DNA of 25,214 nucleotides from a virus, in the IMG/VR virus record IMGVR_UViG_3300047375_000026, positions 1 to 25,214 of that record. One strand, given 5' to 3'. Of the stretch, positions 1-6,859 are shown piece after piece. The translations under genes were made by a program, and so were the position numbers. Positions within the stretch are counted from its first letter, which is position 1. Each line of letters opens with the position of its first letter. The notes beneath the pieces were generated by a model. It had not been told where the DNA came from, made no database searches, and saw only the letters and a list, made by a program, of their open reading frames with translations.

Positions 1-34
1 ATGTGTATATATATGTCCCCCGCAAAAAAAAATT

Positions 35-232
35 ATGACAATACATAAGATCAGACCTGACGTAGAAGACCTCATAGAAGCTCATATAAGGCATTCTAAG
101 GACTTTATTGTAATTTCTATAGGTGACCTAGGGGTTGAGGTAGGAAGTACGCTTAGAAGTGAATCTGAGGTGTTTTATCTTGAGTTAGCAAAAACACTTG
201 TAATGAAAGATTGGTTAAGGGATGATAGTTAA
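35..232 (+). CDS. small hypothetical protein, 65 aa
   Basis: This short open frame at the left edge has no function I recognise. It is rich in Asp, Glu and Ile, with no signal peptide, membrane segment or cysteine cluster. No clear Shine-Dalgarno precedes the ATG; the upstream bases are an A-run. It is followed with no gap by the next small gene, whose ATG starts right after this stop, which suggests a short co-translated set of accessory genes ahead of the terminase. A small terminase subunit would be expected somewhere left of the large subunit, but 65 residues without an evident DNA-binding helix pair does not support that assignment. Confidence 0.5.
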   Translation: MTIHKIRPDVEDLIEAHIRHSKDFIVISIGDLGVEVGSTLRSESEVFYLELAKTLVMKDWLRDDS

Positions 233-415
233 ATGATAAGTCTTAATACGGATGAACCTGTGAGTGATGCTGATTATGAATTGATTGAAGCTTTTTGTAC
301 GGCTTTAATTGATAAAGACTTATACGCGATGAAAGAAGTTCTGTATGTGTTAGATGAAAAGATGTTTAGTGAGTGTATTTGTTTAGAAGAAACGTGTATA
401 TGCGGTAGGTGGTGA
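233..415 (+). CDS. small hypothetical protein with Cys-rich C-terminus, 60 aa
   Basis: The gene begins immediately after the preceding stop codon and encodes an acidic 60-residue protein. The last 15 residues carry four cysteines in a C-x-C then C-x-C arrangement (SECICLEETCICGRW). That could bind a metal ion or be a redox pair, but no family is recognised. An AAGGG stretch about 10 bases before the ATG could serve as ribosome binding site. The frame is intact and co-directional with its neighbours, which supports it being real. Function is unknown. Confidence 0.5.
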   Translation: MISLNTDEPVSDADYELIEAFCTALIDKDLYAMKEVLYVLDEKMFSECICLEETCICGRW

Positions 416-428
416 AGAAGGTAGTAAT

Positions 429-593
429 ATGGCAAAGAAAGGCCCAAACTTAGTTCATAAGTTAGATAAAGAAACAAGAGATAGACACTTCCCTGAATAC
501 AATGGTGGTAAGGGTAGTCATGCTCGTAAGTCTACACCTAGTAGTCGAGAAGTATTTAAATCTAATTACGATAAGATAGACTGGTCTAAATAA
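429..593 (+). CDS. small basic phage protein, 54 aa
   Basis: The frame opens at an ATG preceded by a GAAGG ribosome binding site 6-7 bases upstream and stops 13 bases before the large terminase gene. The 54-residue product starts MAKKGPNLVHKLDKE and is hydrophilic, with many Lys, Arg, Asp and Ser and a motif GGKGSHARK in the middle. Proteins of this look (KGPN, HKLDKE, FPEYNGG, SHARK) recur just upstream of terminase genes in marine podoviruses, from my memory of the family. I know of no function. It might be a DNA-associated or packaging accessory protein, but that is only inferred from position. Confidence 0.6.
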   Translation: MAKKGPNLVHKLDKETRDRHFPEYNGGKGSHARKSTPSSREVFKSNYDKIDWSK

Positions 594-606
594 CAACGGG
601 GTTGTA

Positions 607-2064
607 ATGAGAATTGAATACAACTTGATGCCACAAGGCCAAGTCCTGCAAGATTTTAATGATTGCCGTGCAAGAAACTCCTTTATCATGGGACCGTTAG
701 GTTCTGGTAAGACAGTCCAGTGTATTCTTAAACTGTTTGACCTCATGTGTGAACAAGAGCCTGTTAAAGATAAGAAGCATAAGAACTATGGTGTACGCTT
801 ATCTAGGGTTATTGCCGCGCGTAACACCTATTCGGAACTGTTTTCTACAACGATTAAAGACTGGTTAGAGATACATGGGGAGTTAGGTGACTTCAAACAA
901 GGTAACAAGGAGCCTCCTACACACTTTATACGATTTAAGCTAGAAGATGGTACGAGGGTAGAGTGTGATGTTGTCTTTATTGCGTTCGACCGTCCTGAAC
1001 ACGTTAAGAAAGCTAGGGGTATACAGACTACATGGGTGTGGCTAAATGAGACTAAGGAACACGCTAAGGCTGTTTTAGATATGTTAGACCTAAGACACGG
1101 TAGATACCCCTCTAACAAGGAAGGTGCGCGTCCTACACATCATGGAATCATAGGAGATAGTAACGCCCCTGATGAAGACCATTGGTATTTTAAGTTAGCA
1201 GAGATAGAAAGACCTGATGACTGGGCATTCTACAGACAACAAGGAGGGGTATTAAAGGATGGTGAAAGCTGGATTATTAATGAAAATGCTGAGAACCTTA
1301 CTAACCTTCCTGATGGCTATTATAAAAGAGGACTTCAAGGGAAGACAGATGATTGGATCAAGGTTAATCTAGCGAATGAATACGGCTTTGTATCTAACGG
1401 TAAACCTGTACATCCTATGTATACTGATTCAGTCCACTGTCAACACATGGAATTTACACCTGATAAGTCTTTGCCTATTATCCTTGGTTTTGACTTTGGT
1501 CGTACTCCGGCCTGTGCTTTTATCCAAAGAACCTCTGTAGGGCGTTGGGTCTGCTTTGATGAAGTCGTGTTAACTGACTCTGGTGCTGTTGACTTTGCCC
1601 CTAGTCTTAAAAGATACATCGAAGAAGTCTATCCTAACCACACGTTTAAAGGATGGGGTGATCCCTCTGGTAACAATAAGAACCAGTCTAACTCTGAAAC
1701 ACCTTTCCAGATTATGAGAGCCGCAGGTATACCCTGTCAACCTACTGCATCTAATGATCCTATGAAGCGTAGAGCCGCCCTAGAAGTGCCTATGAAAGAA
1801 ATGTGCATGGATGGCAAGCCTAGATTCCTTGTCTTACCTAAAGCATCTATGATCCGTAAAGGTCTACAAGGTGGTTTCTGCTACCGTAGAGTACAGACTA
1901 CAGGGGAAAGGTACACTGATGAGCCTGATAAGAACGAATATTCCCACCCTGTCGAAGCTTTGGAGTACGCATTACAAGGTGAAGGCGAGGGTCGTGCCGC
2001 ATTAAGACGTACTGATACCTTTTCTAAGACTCATACGGCAAAGATACAAGTAAATGTCTTCTAA
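607..2064 (+). CDS. terL: terminase large subunit
   Basis: This is the DNA-packaging motor: it cuts concatemeric phage DNA and pumps it into the prohead through the portal, using ATP. The 485-residue length fits the family. The N-terminal ATPase half shows a Walker A loop, GPLGSGKT, at residues 29-36 and a Walker B-like segment, WVWLNE, at about 143-147 with Asn146 and Glu147. The C-terminal RNase H-like nuclease half shows FDFGRT, with candidate metal-binding Asp296, and WGDPSG, with Asp352. A conserved-looking SHPVEALEYAL stretch lies near residues 446-456. The start was chosen because it leaves a full N-terminal region before the P-loop and follows a GGGG stretch 6-9 bases upstream. The gene overlaps the following small gene by 11 bases. 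No small subunit is recognisable beside it. Confidence 0.95.
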   Translation: MRIEYNLMPQGQVLQDFNDCRARNSFIMGPLGSGKTVQCILKLFDLMCEQEPVKDKKHKNYGVRLSRVIAARNTYSELFSTTIKDWLEIHGELGDFKQGNKEPPTHFIRFKLEDGTRVECDVVFIAFDRPEHVKKARGIQTTWVWLNETKEHAKAVLDMLDLRHGRYPSNKEGARPTHHGIIGDSNAPDEDHWYFKLAEIERPDDWAFYRQQGGVLKDGESWIINENAENLTNLPDGYYKRGLQGKTDDWIKVNLANEYGFVSNGKPVHPMYTDSVHCQHMEFTPDKSLPIILGFDFGRTPACAFIQRTSVGRWVCFDEVVLTDSGAVDFAPSLKRYIEEVYPNHTFKGWGDPSGNNKNQSNSETPFQIMRAAGIPCQPTASNDPMKRRAALEVPMKEMCMDGKPRFLVLPKASMIRKGLQGGFCYRRVQTTGERYTDEPDKNEYSHPVEALEYALQGEGEGRAALRRTDTFSKTHTAKIQVNVF

Positions 2065-2392
2065 GGTTTATATCGTTTTTGAGGATGATCAGGTGCGTTG
2101 GTGGTCAAAATTCTTAAAAAAAGGCATTCGACACTGCTTTTTGATCAAACCTGTACCAAATTCTTACATTATTTACGGAAAATCAGCCAAAAGTTTCGAT
2201 TTATTTACTGTTTCCGACCAAAAGAGTATAATCGAAGGTAATTATATAATGGAAAGTTACGTACCGAAAGAATGTAAAAGATCGTTATTTATGTTGAATA
2301 CTTGTGTCGGACATACTAAGCAGATATTAGGTATCAACAATCCTTTCATTCTAACTCCTTATCAACTGCTAAAATACTTGAGGAAACAATAA
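2054..2392 (+). CDS. small AT-rich gene between terminase and portal; possible permuted papain-like (NlpC/P60-type) protein
   Basis: The 112-residue product has no signal peptide. It carries a conserved-looking His27 in RHCFLIKP near the start and Cys84 in LNTCVGHTKQILGI near the end, followed by TPYQLLKYL. A His before the Cys is the order seen in circularly permuted NlpC/P60 and LRAT-like papain-fold enzymes, so a hydrolase or amidase role is possible; this is inference from two residues and their setting. The start overlaps the terminase end by 11 bases, and the stop shares one base with the next ATG (TAATG). GC over the core is roughly 32 percent by line counts, clearly below the terminase, suggesting later acquisition. 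Confidence 0.75.
   Translation: MSSKVYIVFEDDQVRWWSKFLKKGIRHCFLIKPVPNSYIIYGKSAKSFDLFTVSDQKSIIEGNYIMESYVPKECKRSLFMLNTCVGHTKQILGINNPFILTPYQLLKYLRKQ
2204..2232 (+). promoter_or_regulatory. possible sigma70-type promoter inside the 112-aa gene
   Basis: TTTACT (2204-2209) and a perfect TATAAT (2227-2232) are 17 bases apart, reading toward the portal operon. A perfect -10 hexamer is not rare by chance in DNA this AT-rich, so this is a candidate only. Confidence 0.3.
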
Positions 2393-2688
2393 TGGGATTT
2401 ATGAAAAGACCTAAAGCACCAGAGCCTACTGCTCAAGAACTTGCTGTAGTAGAAAGACAAAGTAGAATGCTTGATGAAGAAATGGAAGAGTCTGAAAAAA
2501 GACTAAAGGCTATTGCTCGCGGCAAGCTAGGGTCTAAATCTTTGCTAGCTAAAAGCGCGTCAAAAAGCACCTCTGGTACAAAAGGAGCAAAAGGAGCCGC
2601 AGGATCGCGGACAGGGTCAGCTTATTCTGGCGGCCTTACTAGTGGTTTTAAACGCAATGTTGGGCGTCGAAAAATTTTAAGGAAATAA
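2392..2688 (+). CDS. small structural or accessory protein upstream of portal, 98 aa
   Basis: The 98-residue product divides in two. Residues 1-45 are charged and likely helical (KAPEPTAQELAVVERQSRML then alternating Glu, Lys and Arg), consistent with a short coiled coil. Residues 46-98 are low-complexity Ser, Lys, Gly and Ala ending in a basic tail. Small proteins of this type commonly sit between terminase and the T7-type portal in podoviruses; I recall no assigned function. The gene starts on the shared base of a TAATG stop-start junction and ends two bases before the portal ATG, so it is translated with the head genes. A role in packaging or as a minor head protein is a guess from position. 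Confidence 0.7.
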   Translation: MGFMKRPKAPEPTAQELAVVERQSRMLDEEMEESEKRLKAIARGKLGSKSLLAKSASKSTSGTKGAKGAAGSRTGSAYSGGLTSGFKRNVGRRKILRK

Positions 2689-2690
2689 CA

Positions 2691-4262
2691 ATGAAACTCC
2701 CAAAAGAGCTAGGGTCTTTACAAGACTTAAAAACAAGAGAGTCGCAAGCGTTTTCTAAAATGGCGTCTTGGTATGATTTGCTAGATGATGCTTATGAGTA
2801 TTTTTTGCCTAACAGAAATTTATTTGACTCATCGTCTTCCGGCTCAAAAAAGATGGATCGTATCTTTGACTCTACTGCTATCGAAGCTATCCAACAAGGA
2901 GCGAGCAAGCTACAAGAAAACATTGCTCCTATCTGGAGTAACTGGGCAACCTTTGCTCCTTCTCTCAGCGTTATAAAGGCATTAGAGTCAGGCGAGTTTG
3001 ATGTATCTGAAGAAGAGGTTAGACAAAATTTAGAAAATCAAGCTGATATTGTTTTTGATTACATTAATCGTTCTAACTTTGCCACACAGTTCTTTGAGCA
3101 CGCTCTTGATCTCTTAGTAGGTACAGGTACTCTACGGATTGATGAGACTGACAGTACTGATATGCCATTAGTGTTTAATGCTATTCCGCAAAAAGGTATT
3201 GCGTTTGAGGAAGGCCCATACGGTTCTATCGAAACACACTGGCGTAGGTTTAATGTTAAGGCAAGAAATCTGAAAAGACAATGGAGAGGGTTTAAGCCCT
3301 CAGAAAACGTACAAAGTCTTATCCAAAACCAACCTGATGCAGAAGTAGAAGTAAGCGAAGGTGTAGTTTATGTTCCTAAAACTGAAACTTACTATGGATG
3401 TGTGTGGGTTAAGGGAGAAGATCGTATAAGTTGGAAAGAAGATTTTGGTAATTCAAGCCCTTGGGTTACTGGCCGTTACTCTAAAGTCTCAGGAGAGATA
3501 CGTGGTCGTGGTCCTGCTATTCAAGCACTACCTGATGTACGCTCTCTAAATAAAGTAAAAGAATTTGTCTTACAGAAAGCCGCTATTGATCTATCAGGTA
3601 TGTACACTGCTACTGATGATGGCGTGACTAACCCCTACAATATAGTTATAAGCCCAGGGGTTGTTATTCCAGTTGGTTCTAATAACTCATCTAATCCTTC
3701 AATTCAAAGATTAGACACTGGTGCTAACCTTGCATTGGCGCAATTTGAAATGCAAGACTTGCAGATGTCCATTAAGCGAGCATTGTTTAACGATTTGCGC
3801 GATCCTAGTGGCGCTGTGCGTTCTGCGACAGAAGTCGCTATTGAGTCAAGAGAACTTGCTAAAAGAATTGGTAGTGCTTTTGGTCGGTTACAAACAGAAG
3901 TTCTTGTTCCTATTCTTAAGCGTGTTGTTCACATTCTAACTCGAAGAGGTATTTTACAGCCTATTCAATTAGATGGTCGTGACATAGAGATTAAATTCTT
4001 ATCACCTTTGGCTAAAGCGCAAGATGCTGAAGACATTATCAATGTTCAACAGGCTGTTCAGTTTGTCCTACAAAATGCAGGGCCAGATCAAGCTAAGATT
4101 GGCTTTAAACAAGAAGACTTTGGAACATGGGTAGCGTCTAAGACAGGAATGCCTGCCGAATTAGTCAGAACACCTACTGAGAAAGCGCAAGTGATACAAG
4201 CAGGAGCAGAAGCGGCTCAAGCAGGAATAAAACCATCACAAGCACCGATGCCTGTTCAATGA
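2691..4262 (+). CDS. portal (head-tail connector) protein, T7 gp8-like
   Basis: The product forms the dodecameric ring at the unique capsid vertex through which DNA enters and leaves, and to which terminase and tail bind. It is 523 residues, close to T7 gp8. The N-terminus shows the family pattern: charged helices, then RIFDSTAIEAIQQGASKLQ at about 57-75 and NIAPIWSNWATF at about 77-88. A later signature, FNDLRDPSGAVRSATEVA, is followed by a long helical stretch and an Ala/Gln-rich C-terminus. The start fits an AAGG ribosome binding site 7 bases upstream. The stop overlaps the next ATG by four bases, implying coupled translation. I assign it to the Head-tail connector family with high confidence. 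Confidence 0.95.
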   Translation: MKLPKELGSLQDLKTRESQAFSKMASWYDLLDDAYEYFLPNRNLFDSSSSGSKKMDRIFDSTAIEAIQQGASKLQENIAPIWSNWATFAPSLSVIKALESGEFDVSEEEVRQNLENQADIVFDYINRSNFATQFFEHALDLLVGTGTLRIDETDSTDMPLVFNAIPQKGIAFEEGPYGSIETHWRRFNVKARNLKRQWRGFKPSENVQSLIQNQPDAEVEVSEGVVYVPKTETYYGCVWVKGEDRISWKEDFGNSSPWVTGRYSKVSGEIRGRGPAIQALPDVRSLNKVKEFVLQKAAIDLSGMYTATDDGVTNPYNIVISPGVVIPVGSNNSSNPSIQRLDTGANLALAQFEMQDLQMSIKRALFNDLRDPSGAVRSATEVAIESRELAKRIGSAFGRLQTEVLVPILKRVVHILTRRGILQPIQLDGRDIEIKFLSPLAKAQDAEDIINVQQAVQFVLQNAGPDQAKIGFKQEDFGTWVASKTGMPAELVRTPTEKAQVIQAGAEAAQAGIKPSQAPMPVQ

Positions 4263-4540
4263 GTTGGTCAAATATTGATCAACTTGCTGACTCAGAAGTT
4301 GCAAAAAAACAAGCAGAACTACGCAAGCGTAACGCTAATGATTTAGCTAAAGCGTATCACAGGGTCTTTACAACTGACGATGGAGCGCGTATCTTAGCAG
4401 ACCTGACCAGAAGGTTTGTATACGATAATGATACTTCTTTTGGTGCAGAAAATATTAATTATGAAGCCGCCTACCACAATGGAGAGGCTGGTGTAGTTAA
4501 GTTTTTAATTAATCAAATGAAGCAAGCCGAAATCAAATAA
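4259..4540 (+). CDS. Bbp19-like phage protein
   Basis: This 93-residue soluble protein sits between portal and scaffold, starting inside the last codons of the portal gene (ATGA-type overlap). It has the pattern of the Bbp19 family named after a Bordetella phage gene: an N-terminal helix, then FTTDDGARILADLTRRF, and a C-terminal stretch in which a short helix follows the motif NGEAGVVKFLINQM. In podoviruses this family occurs with portal and scaffold genes and is presumed to act in head assembly, but its exact function is not established. The family call rests on remembered motifs and position, not on a search. Confidence 0.75.
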   Translation: MSWSNIDQLADSEVAKKQAELRKRNANDLAKAYHRVFTTDDGARILADLTRRFVYDNDTSFGAENINYEAAYHNGEAGVVKFLINQMKQAEIK

Positions 4541-4550
4541 GGATTACATT

Positions 4551-5258
4551 ATGTCAGAAGAACAAGCCGCTGAACAAAGCGATACCTTGTTAGATAGTGC
4601 CGAACCTACTCTCGCAGAAGGTGAATATTATTTAACTGACGGTATCAAAGGAACTGGTGAAGTACCTGAATGGTTAGACACAAAGTATAAATCTGTAGCA
4701 GATCAAGCTAAAGGTTATTCTGAACTGTCTAAGAAGTTTGGAGGATTCAAGGGTTCGCCTAAAGATGGTTACACACCCCCAGAAGGAATTGAGAGTGATG
4801 ATGCCTTGTATCAAGAGTTAGAGGCATTTGCTACTAAGACTAATATGAGTGCTGATGCATTTGGAGAAGCATGGGAATTGTTATCTGCCCAAGACTATGC
4901 CGCACAAGCTGTAGATCAAGAAGAAGAGTTGTCTAAGCTAGGCGATAACGCTCAGGAAAGAATTAAGACTGTTGAAGGGTTTATGAAAAACAACCTTGAT
5001 GCAGATACTTACGAGCAAGCTAGAGGTCTAGTGACTACCGCTGATACCATTGCATTGGTAGAAATGTTGGTACAAGCAACTGCTCCTGCTAAACTGCCAA
5101 TGGAGGGAGGTCATAACCCTCAAGGTCTATCTTGGGAAGCTATCGAGACAGAGATGTTTAAGAAAGACGAGCAAGGAAACCTTCTTAGAAGTACCAATAT
5201 CGACCATGAGCGCAAAATTCAAAAGATGATGCAAGCGTGGGGTGGTACAGGTAATTGA
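4551..5258 (+). CDS. capsid assembly scaffolding protein
   Basis: The 235-residue protein is acidic, rich in Glu, Asp, Ala and Gln, and mostly helical by composition, as expected for the internal scaffold that guides coat subunits into a prohead and then leaves. The N-terminal part contains VPEWLDTKYKSVADQAKGY and a Gly/Pro-rich GSPKDGYTPPEG segment, a pattern seen in T7-like scaffolds. The C-terminus is basic and ends in KIQKMMQAWGGTGN, suitable for coat binding. It lies directly upstream of the capsid gene, the standard order. An AAGGATTACATT stretch precedes the ATG. A promoter-like sequence for the capsid gene overlaps its stop codon. Confidence 0.88.
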   Translation: MSEEQAAEQSDTLLDSAEPTLAEGEYYLTDGIKGTGEVPEWLDTKYKSVADQAKGYSELSKKFGGFKGSPKDGYTPPEGIESDDALYQELEAFATKTNMSADAFGEAWELLSAQDYAAQAVDQEEELSKLGDNAQERIKTVEGFMKNNLDADTYEQARGLVTTADTIALVEMLVQATAPAKLPMEGGHNPQGLSWEAIETEMFKKDEQGNLLRSTNIDHERKIQKMMQAWGGTGN

Positions 5259-5284
5259 TTAATATAGGGTAAAAGGTGTATAAT
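5255..5284 (+). promoter_or_regulatory. sigma70-like promoter for the capsid gene
   Basis: TTGATT at 5255-5260 and TATAAT at 5279-5284 are separated by 18 bases. The -35 hexamer overlaps the scaffold stop codon. Transcription would start near 5291, giving a leader of about 120 bases before the capsid ATG. This is the best-matching promoter I see in the window, and it sits in the largest gap within the + strand structural and lysis genes. Confidence 0.6.
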
Positions 5285-5313
5285 CAAGACACTGGATACC
5301 CTTTCCCTAAAGG

Positions 5314-5362
5314 CCCAGTAAATTTAGGTTGAATGCTGACCATTTTTACTGGGTACTCAGCA
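5314..5362 (+). promoter_or_regulatory. structured capsid leader with two mutually exclusive hairpins
   Basis: CCCAGTAAA (5314-5322) pairs perfectly with TTTACTGGG (5345-5353). TGCTGA (5334-5339), in the loop of that stem, pairs perfectly with TCAGCA (5357-5362) beyond it. The two stems interlock as in a pseudoknot, but only three bases (5354-5356) would have to cross the nine-pair first stem, so alternative hairpins are more likely. No U-run follows, so neither is an obvious terminator. The elements lie between the candidate promoter and the capsid ribosome binding site (GAGGA near 5398). Confidence 0.5.
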
Positions 5363-5409
5363 AAAAACCTTGAAAACTTTTTTTATTACTCTTTTTCGAG
5401 GAAACTATT

Positions 5410-6237
5410 ATGAGTGCTAATCTATCATCCGTAGCGTCGATTGAATTTGACAGTATGGTCAAACACGCCTACGCACAAAAAGGGCTTCTAAAGCCTGCTG
5501 TAACAATCCGTAACAATGTAGTTGGTGACAGCTACAAATTCCGTAACATGGGCAAAGGACTTGCCAACCAGAAAACTACTTCTGCTGATGTTGTTCCTAT
5601 GGGCGTTGCTTATGACTTTAAAGTAGCAACTCTCGCTAACTGGAATGCTCCAGAGTACACTGACATCTTTGATGCCGCTGAAGTAAACTTTGATGAGAAG
5701 CAAGAATTAGCAGACACTATTGCAGGCGCACTTGGTCGTCGTAGTGATCAGCTAGTAATTGATGCATTGGATGCCGCTACTCCTACTACTATCGCTCATG
5801 GCGGTTTGGCGTTGACTATGGCTAAGGTCATTGACGCGCAAGTAGCATTACGTGGAAAAGGTGTTCCTAACTCTAACTTGTTTGCCGCTGTAAACAGTGC
5901 AGGACTTGGTGGTCTTTTGAAGGACGAGAAAGCTACTTCTGCTGATTACCAGACTGTTAAGGCGCTTGTTAGTGGAGACGTAAACAGCCTAGCAGGATTT
6001 AACTTTATCATTCTTGATGATCGTGCTGAAGGTGGTTTGACTGTTACGACTAACACTGTTGATTCGTATTTCTTCAATCGTGAATCTGTTGGACTTGCTA
6101 TTGGTATTGACATGAAGACCTCTGTTGATTGGGTTCCGCAGAAGACTTCTTGGCTTTGCAACGGTATGTTGAAAGCAGGCGCGGTTGTTCGTGATGCAGA
6201 CGGTATCGTTAAGGTTGAGTACAAAGATAACGTATAA
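5410..6237 (+). CDS. major capsid protein
   Basis: This coat protein builds the icosahedral head. It is 275 residues, shorter than T7 gp10A, and has the pattern I associate with a widespread HK97-fold phage coat family: an N-terminal region with DSMVKHAYAQKG, then GDSYKFRNMGKG at about 39-50, a segment with EYTDIFDAAEVNFDEKQEL, and ALGRRSDQLVIDALDAATP at about 107-125. No signal peptide or membrane segment is present. A GAGGAAACTATT ribosome binding sequence precedes the ATG. It lies between scaffold and tail tube A and is set apart by its own promoter-like sequence and terminator, consistent with the need for hundreds of copies per virion. Confidence 0.9.
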   Translation: MSANLSSVASIEFDSMVKHAYAQKGLLKPAVTIRNNVVGDSYKFRNMGKGLANQKTTSADVVPMGVAYDFKVATLANWNAPEYTDIFDAAEVNFDEKQELADTIAGALGRRSDQLVIDALDAATPTTIAHGGLALTMAKVIDAQVALRGKGVPNSNLFAAVNSAGLGGLLKDEKATSADYQTVKALVSGDVNSLAGFNFIILDDRAEGGLTVTTNTVDSYFFNRESVGLAIGIDMKTSVDWVPQKTSWLCNGMLKAGAVVRDADGIVKVEYKDNV

Positions 6238-6259
6238 GTTATCAATGCGTAAACTGAAT

Positions 6260-6283
6260 GGGGGGTTCGTCCCCCCTTTCTTT
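6260..6283 (+). terminator. rho-independent terminator after the capsid gene
   Basis: Six G (6260-6265), a TTCGT loop and six C (6271-6276) form a perfect stem followed by TTTCTTT. It begins 23 bases after the capsid stop codon and before the tail tube gene, so it would end or reduce transcription leaving the capsid gene. Confidence 0.85.
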
Positions 6284-6299
6284 CACATAAAGGTCTATT

Positions 6300-6857
6300 A
6301 TGGCAAGCAAACTCCAACTTATATCTAATGCTTTAATTTTAATTGGTGATTTGCCTATTACCTCTCTTACAGGCAACACTCGCGCTCAAACTGTTGCTAA
6401 TAATTTGTATGATAATATTGTACAAAACGAATTAACTAAATACCGTTGGGGCTTTGCTAAAAAGAAAGCGCAATTAAATTTAACGGTAGGCACTCCTGTA
6501 GGCAATGAGTGGCAAAATATTTATCAGCTTCCTTCTGATATGCTATTTCTTATTAAAATTAATCCTTCAGTTCCTTATGCTATTTATGGCGATAAGCTAT
6601 ATACAAATACATCAGCAGATTTGTATGCTGATTACATCTACAATGTTCCTGAAAATGAATGGCCTGTATACTTTAGTAAGATGATTGAGTATGCACTTGC
6701 TATGGACTTTGCTCCTTCTATTAGAGACAGTGCCGCATCTATGGATGCTAATGCAAGTCAGTATTTAAATGCTTCTCGCATGGCTCGGTTTACTGATTCA
6801 CAACAATATCCTACTGTTCCTATTGCGGATAGACCCTTTATTAATGTAAGGTTTTAG
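6300..6857 (+). CDS. tail tubular protein A, T7 gp11-like
   Basis: The product is the adaptor ring between portal and nozzle in short-tailed phages. It is 185 residues, near T7 gp11. The N-terminus carries the family pattern: LQLISNALILIGDLPITSL, then NTRAQTVANNLYDNIVQNEL and the aromatic stretch TKYRWGFAKKKAQL at about 47-60, followed by WQNIYQLPSDMLFLIKI near residues 72-88. The gene is separated from the capsid gene by the terminator and from the nozzle gene by two bases. The pairing with a gp12-like nozzle downstream makes the assignment firm. Confidence 0.93.
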   Translation: MASKLQLISNALILIGDLPITSLTGNTRAQTVANNLYDNIVQNELTKYRWGFAKKKAQLNLTVGTPVGNEWQNIYQLPSDMLFLIKINPSVPYAIYGDKLYTNTSADLYADYIYNVPENEWPVYFSKMIEYALAMDFAPSIRDSAASMDANASQYLNASRMARFTDSQQYPTVPIADRPFINVRF

Positions 6858-6859
6858 TT

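Noticed and set aside
1-48. Frame ending at 46-48 that could be the end of a gene entering from the left edge
   Set aside because: Only 15 codons are visible, with no recognisable motif, so it cannot be supported.
462-746. Antisense open frames under terL and other structural genes
   Set aside because: They lie wholly or largely inside well-supported genes on the other strand, lack ribosome binding sites and have no family pattern.
5314-5362. True H-type pseudoknot in the capsid leader
   Set aside because: Only three bases would span a nine-pair stem, which is too short. Alternative hairpins are the safer reading.
6258-6283. GGTTCG-like string resembling a tRNA T-loop
   Set aside because: The surrounding G6/C6 pairing and U-rich tail make it a terminator; no cloverleaf can be drawn.
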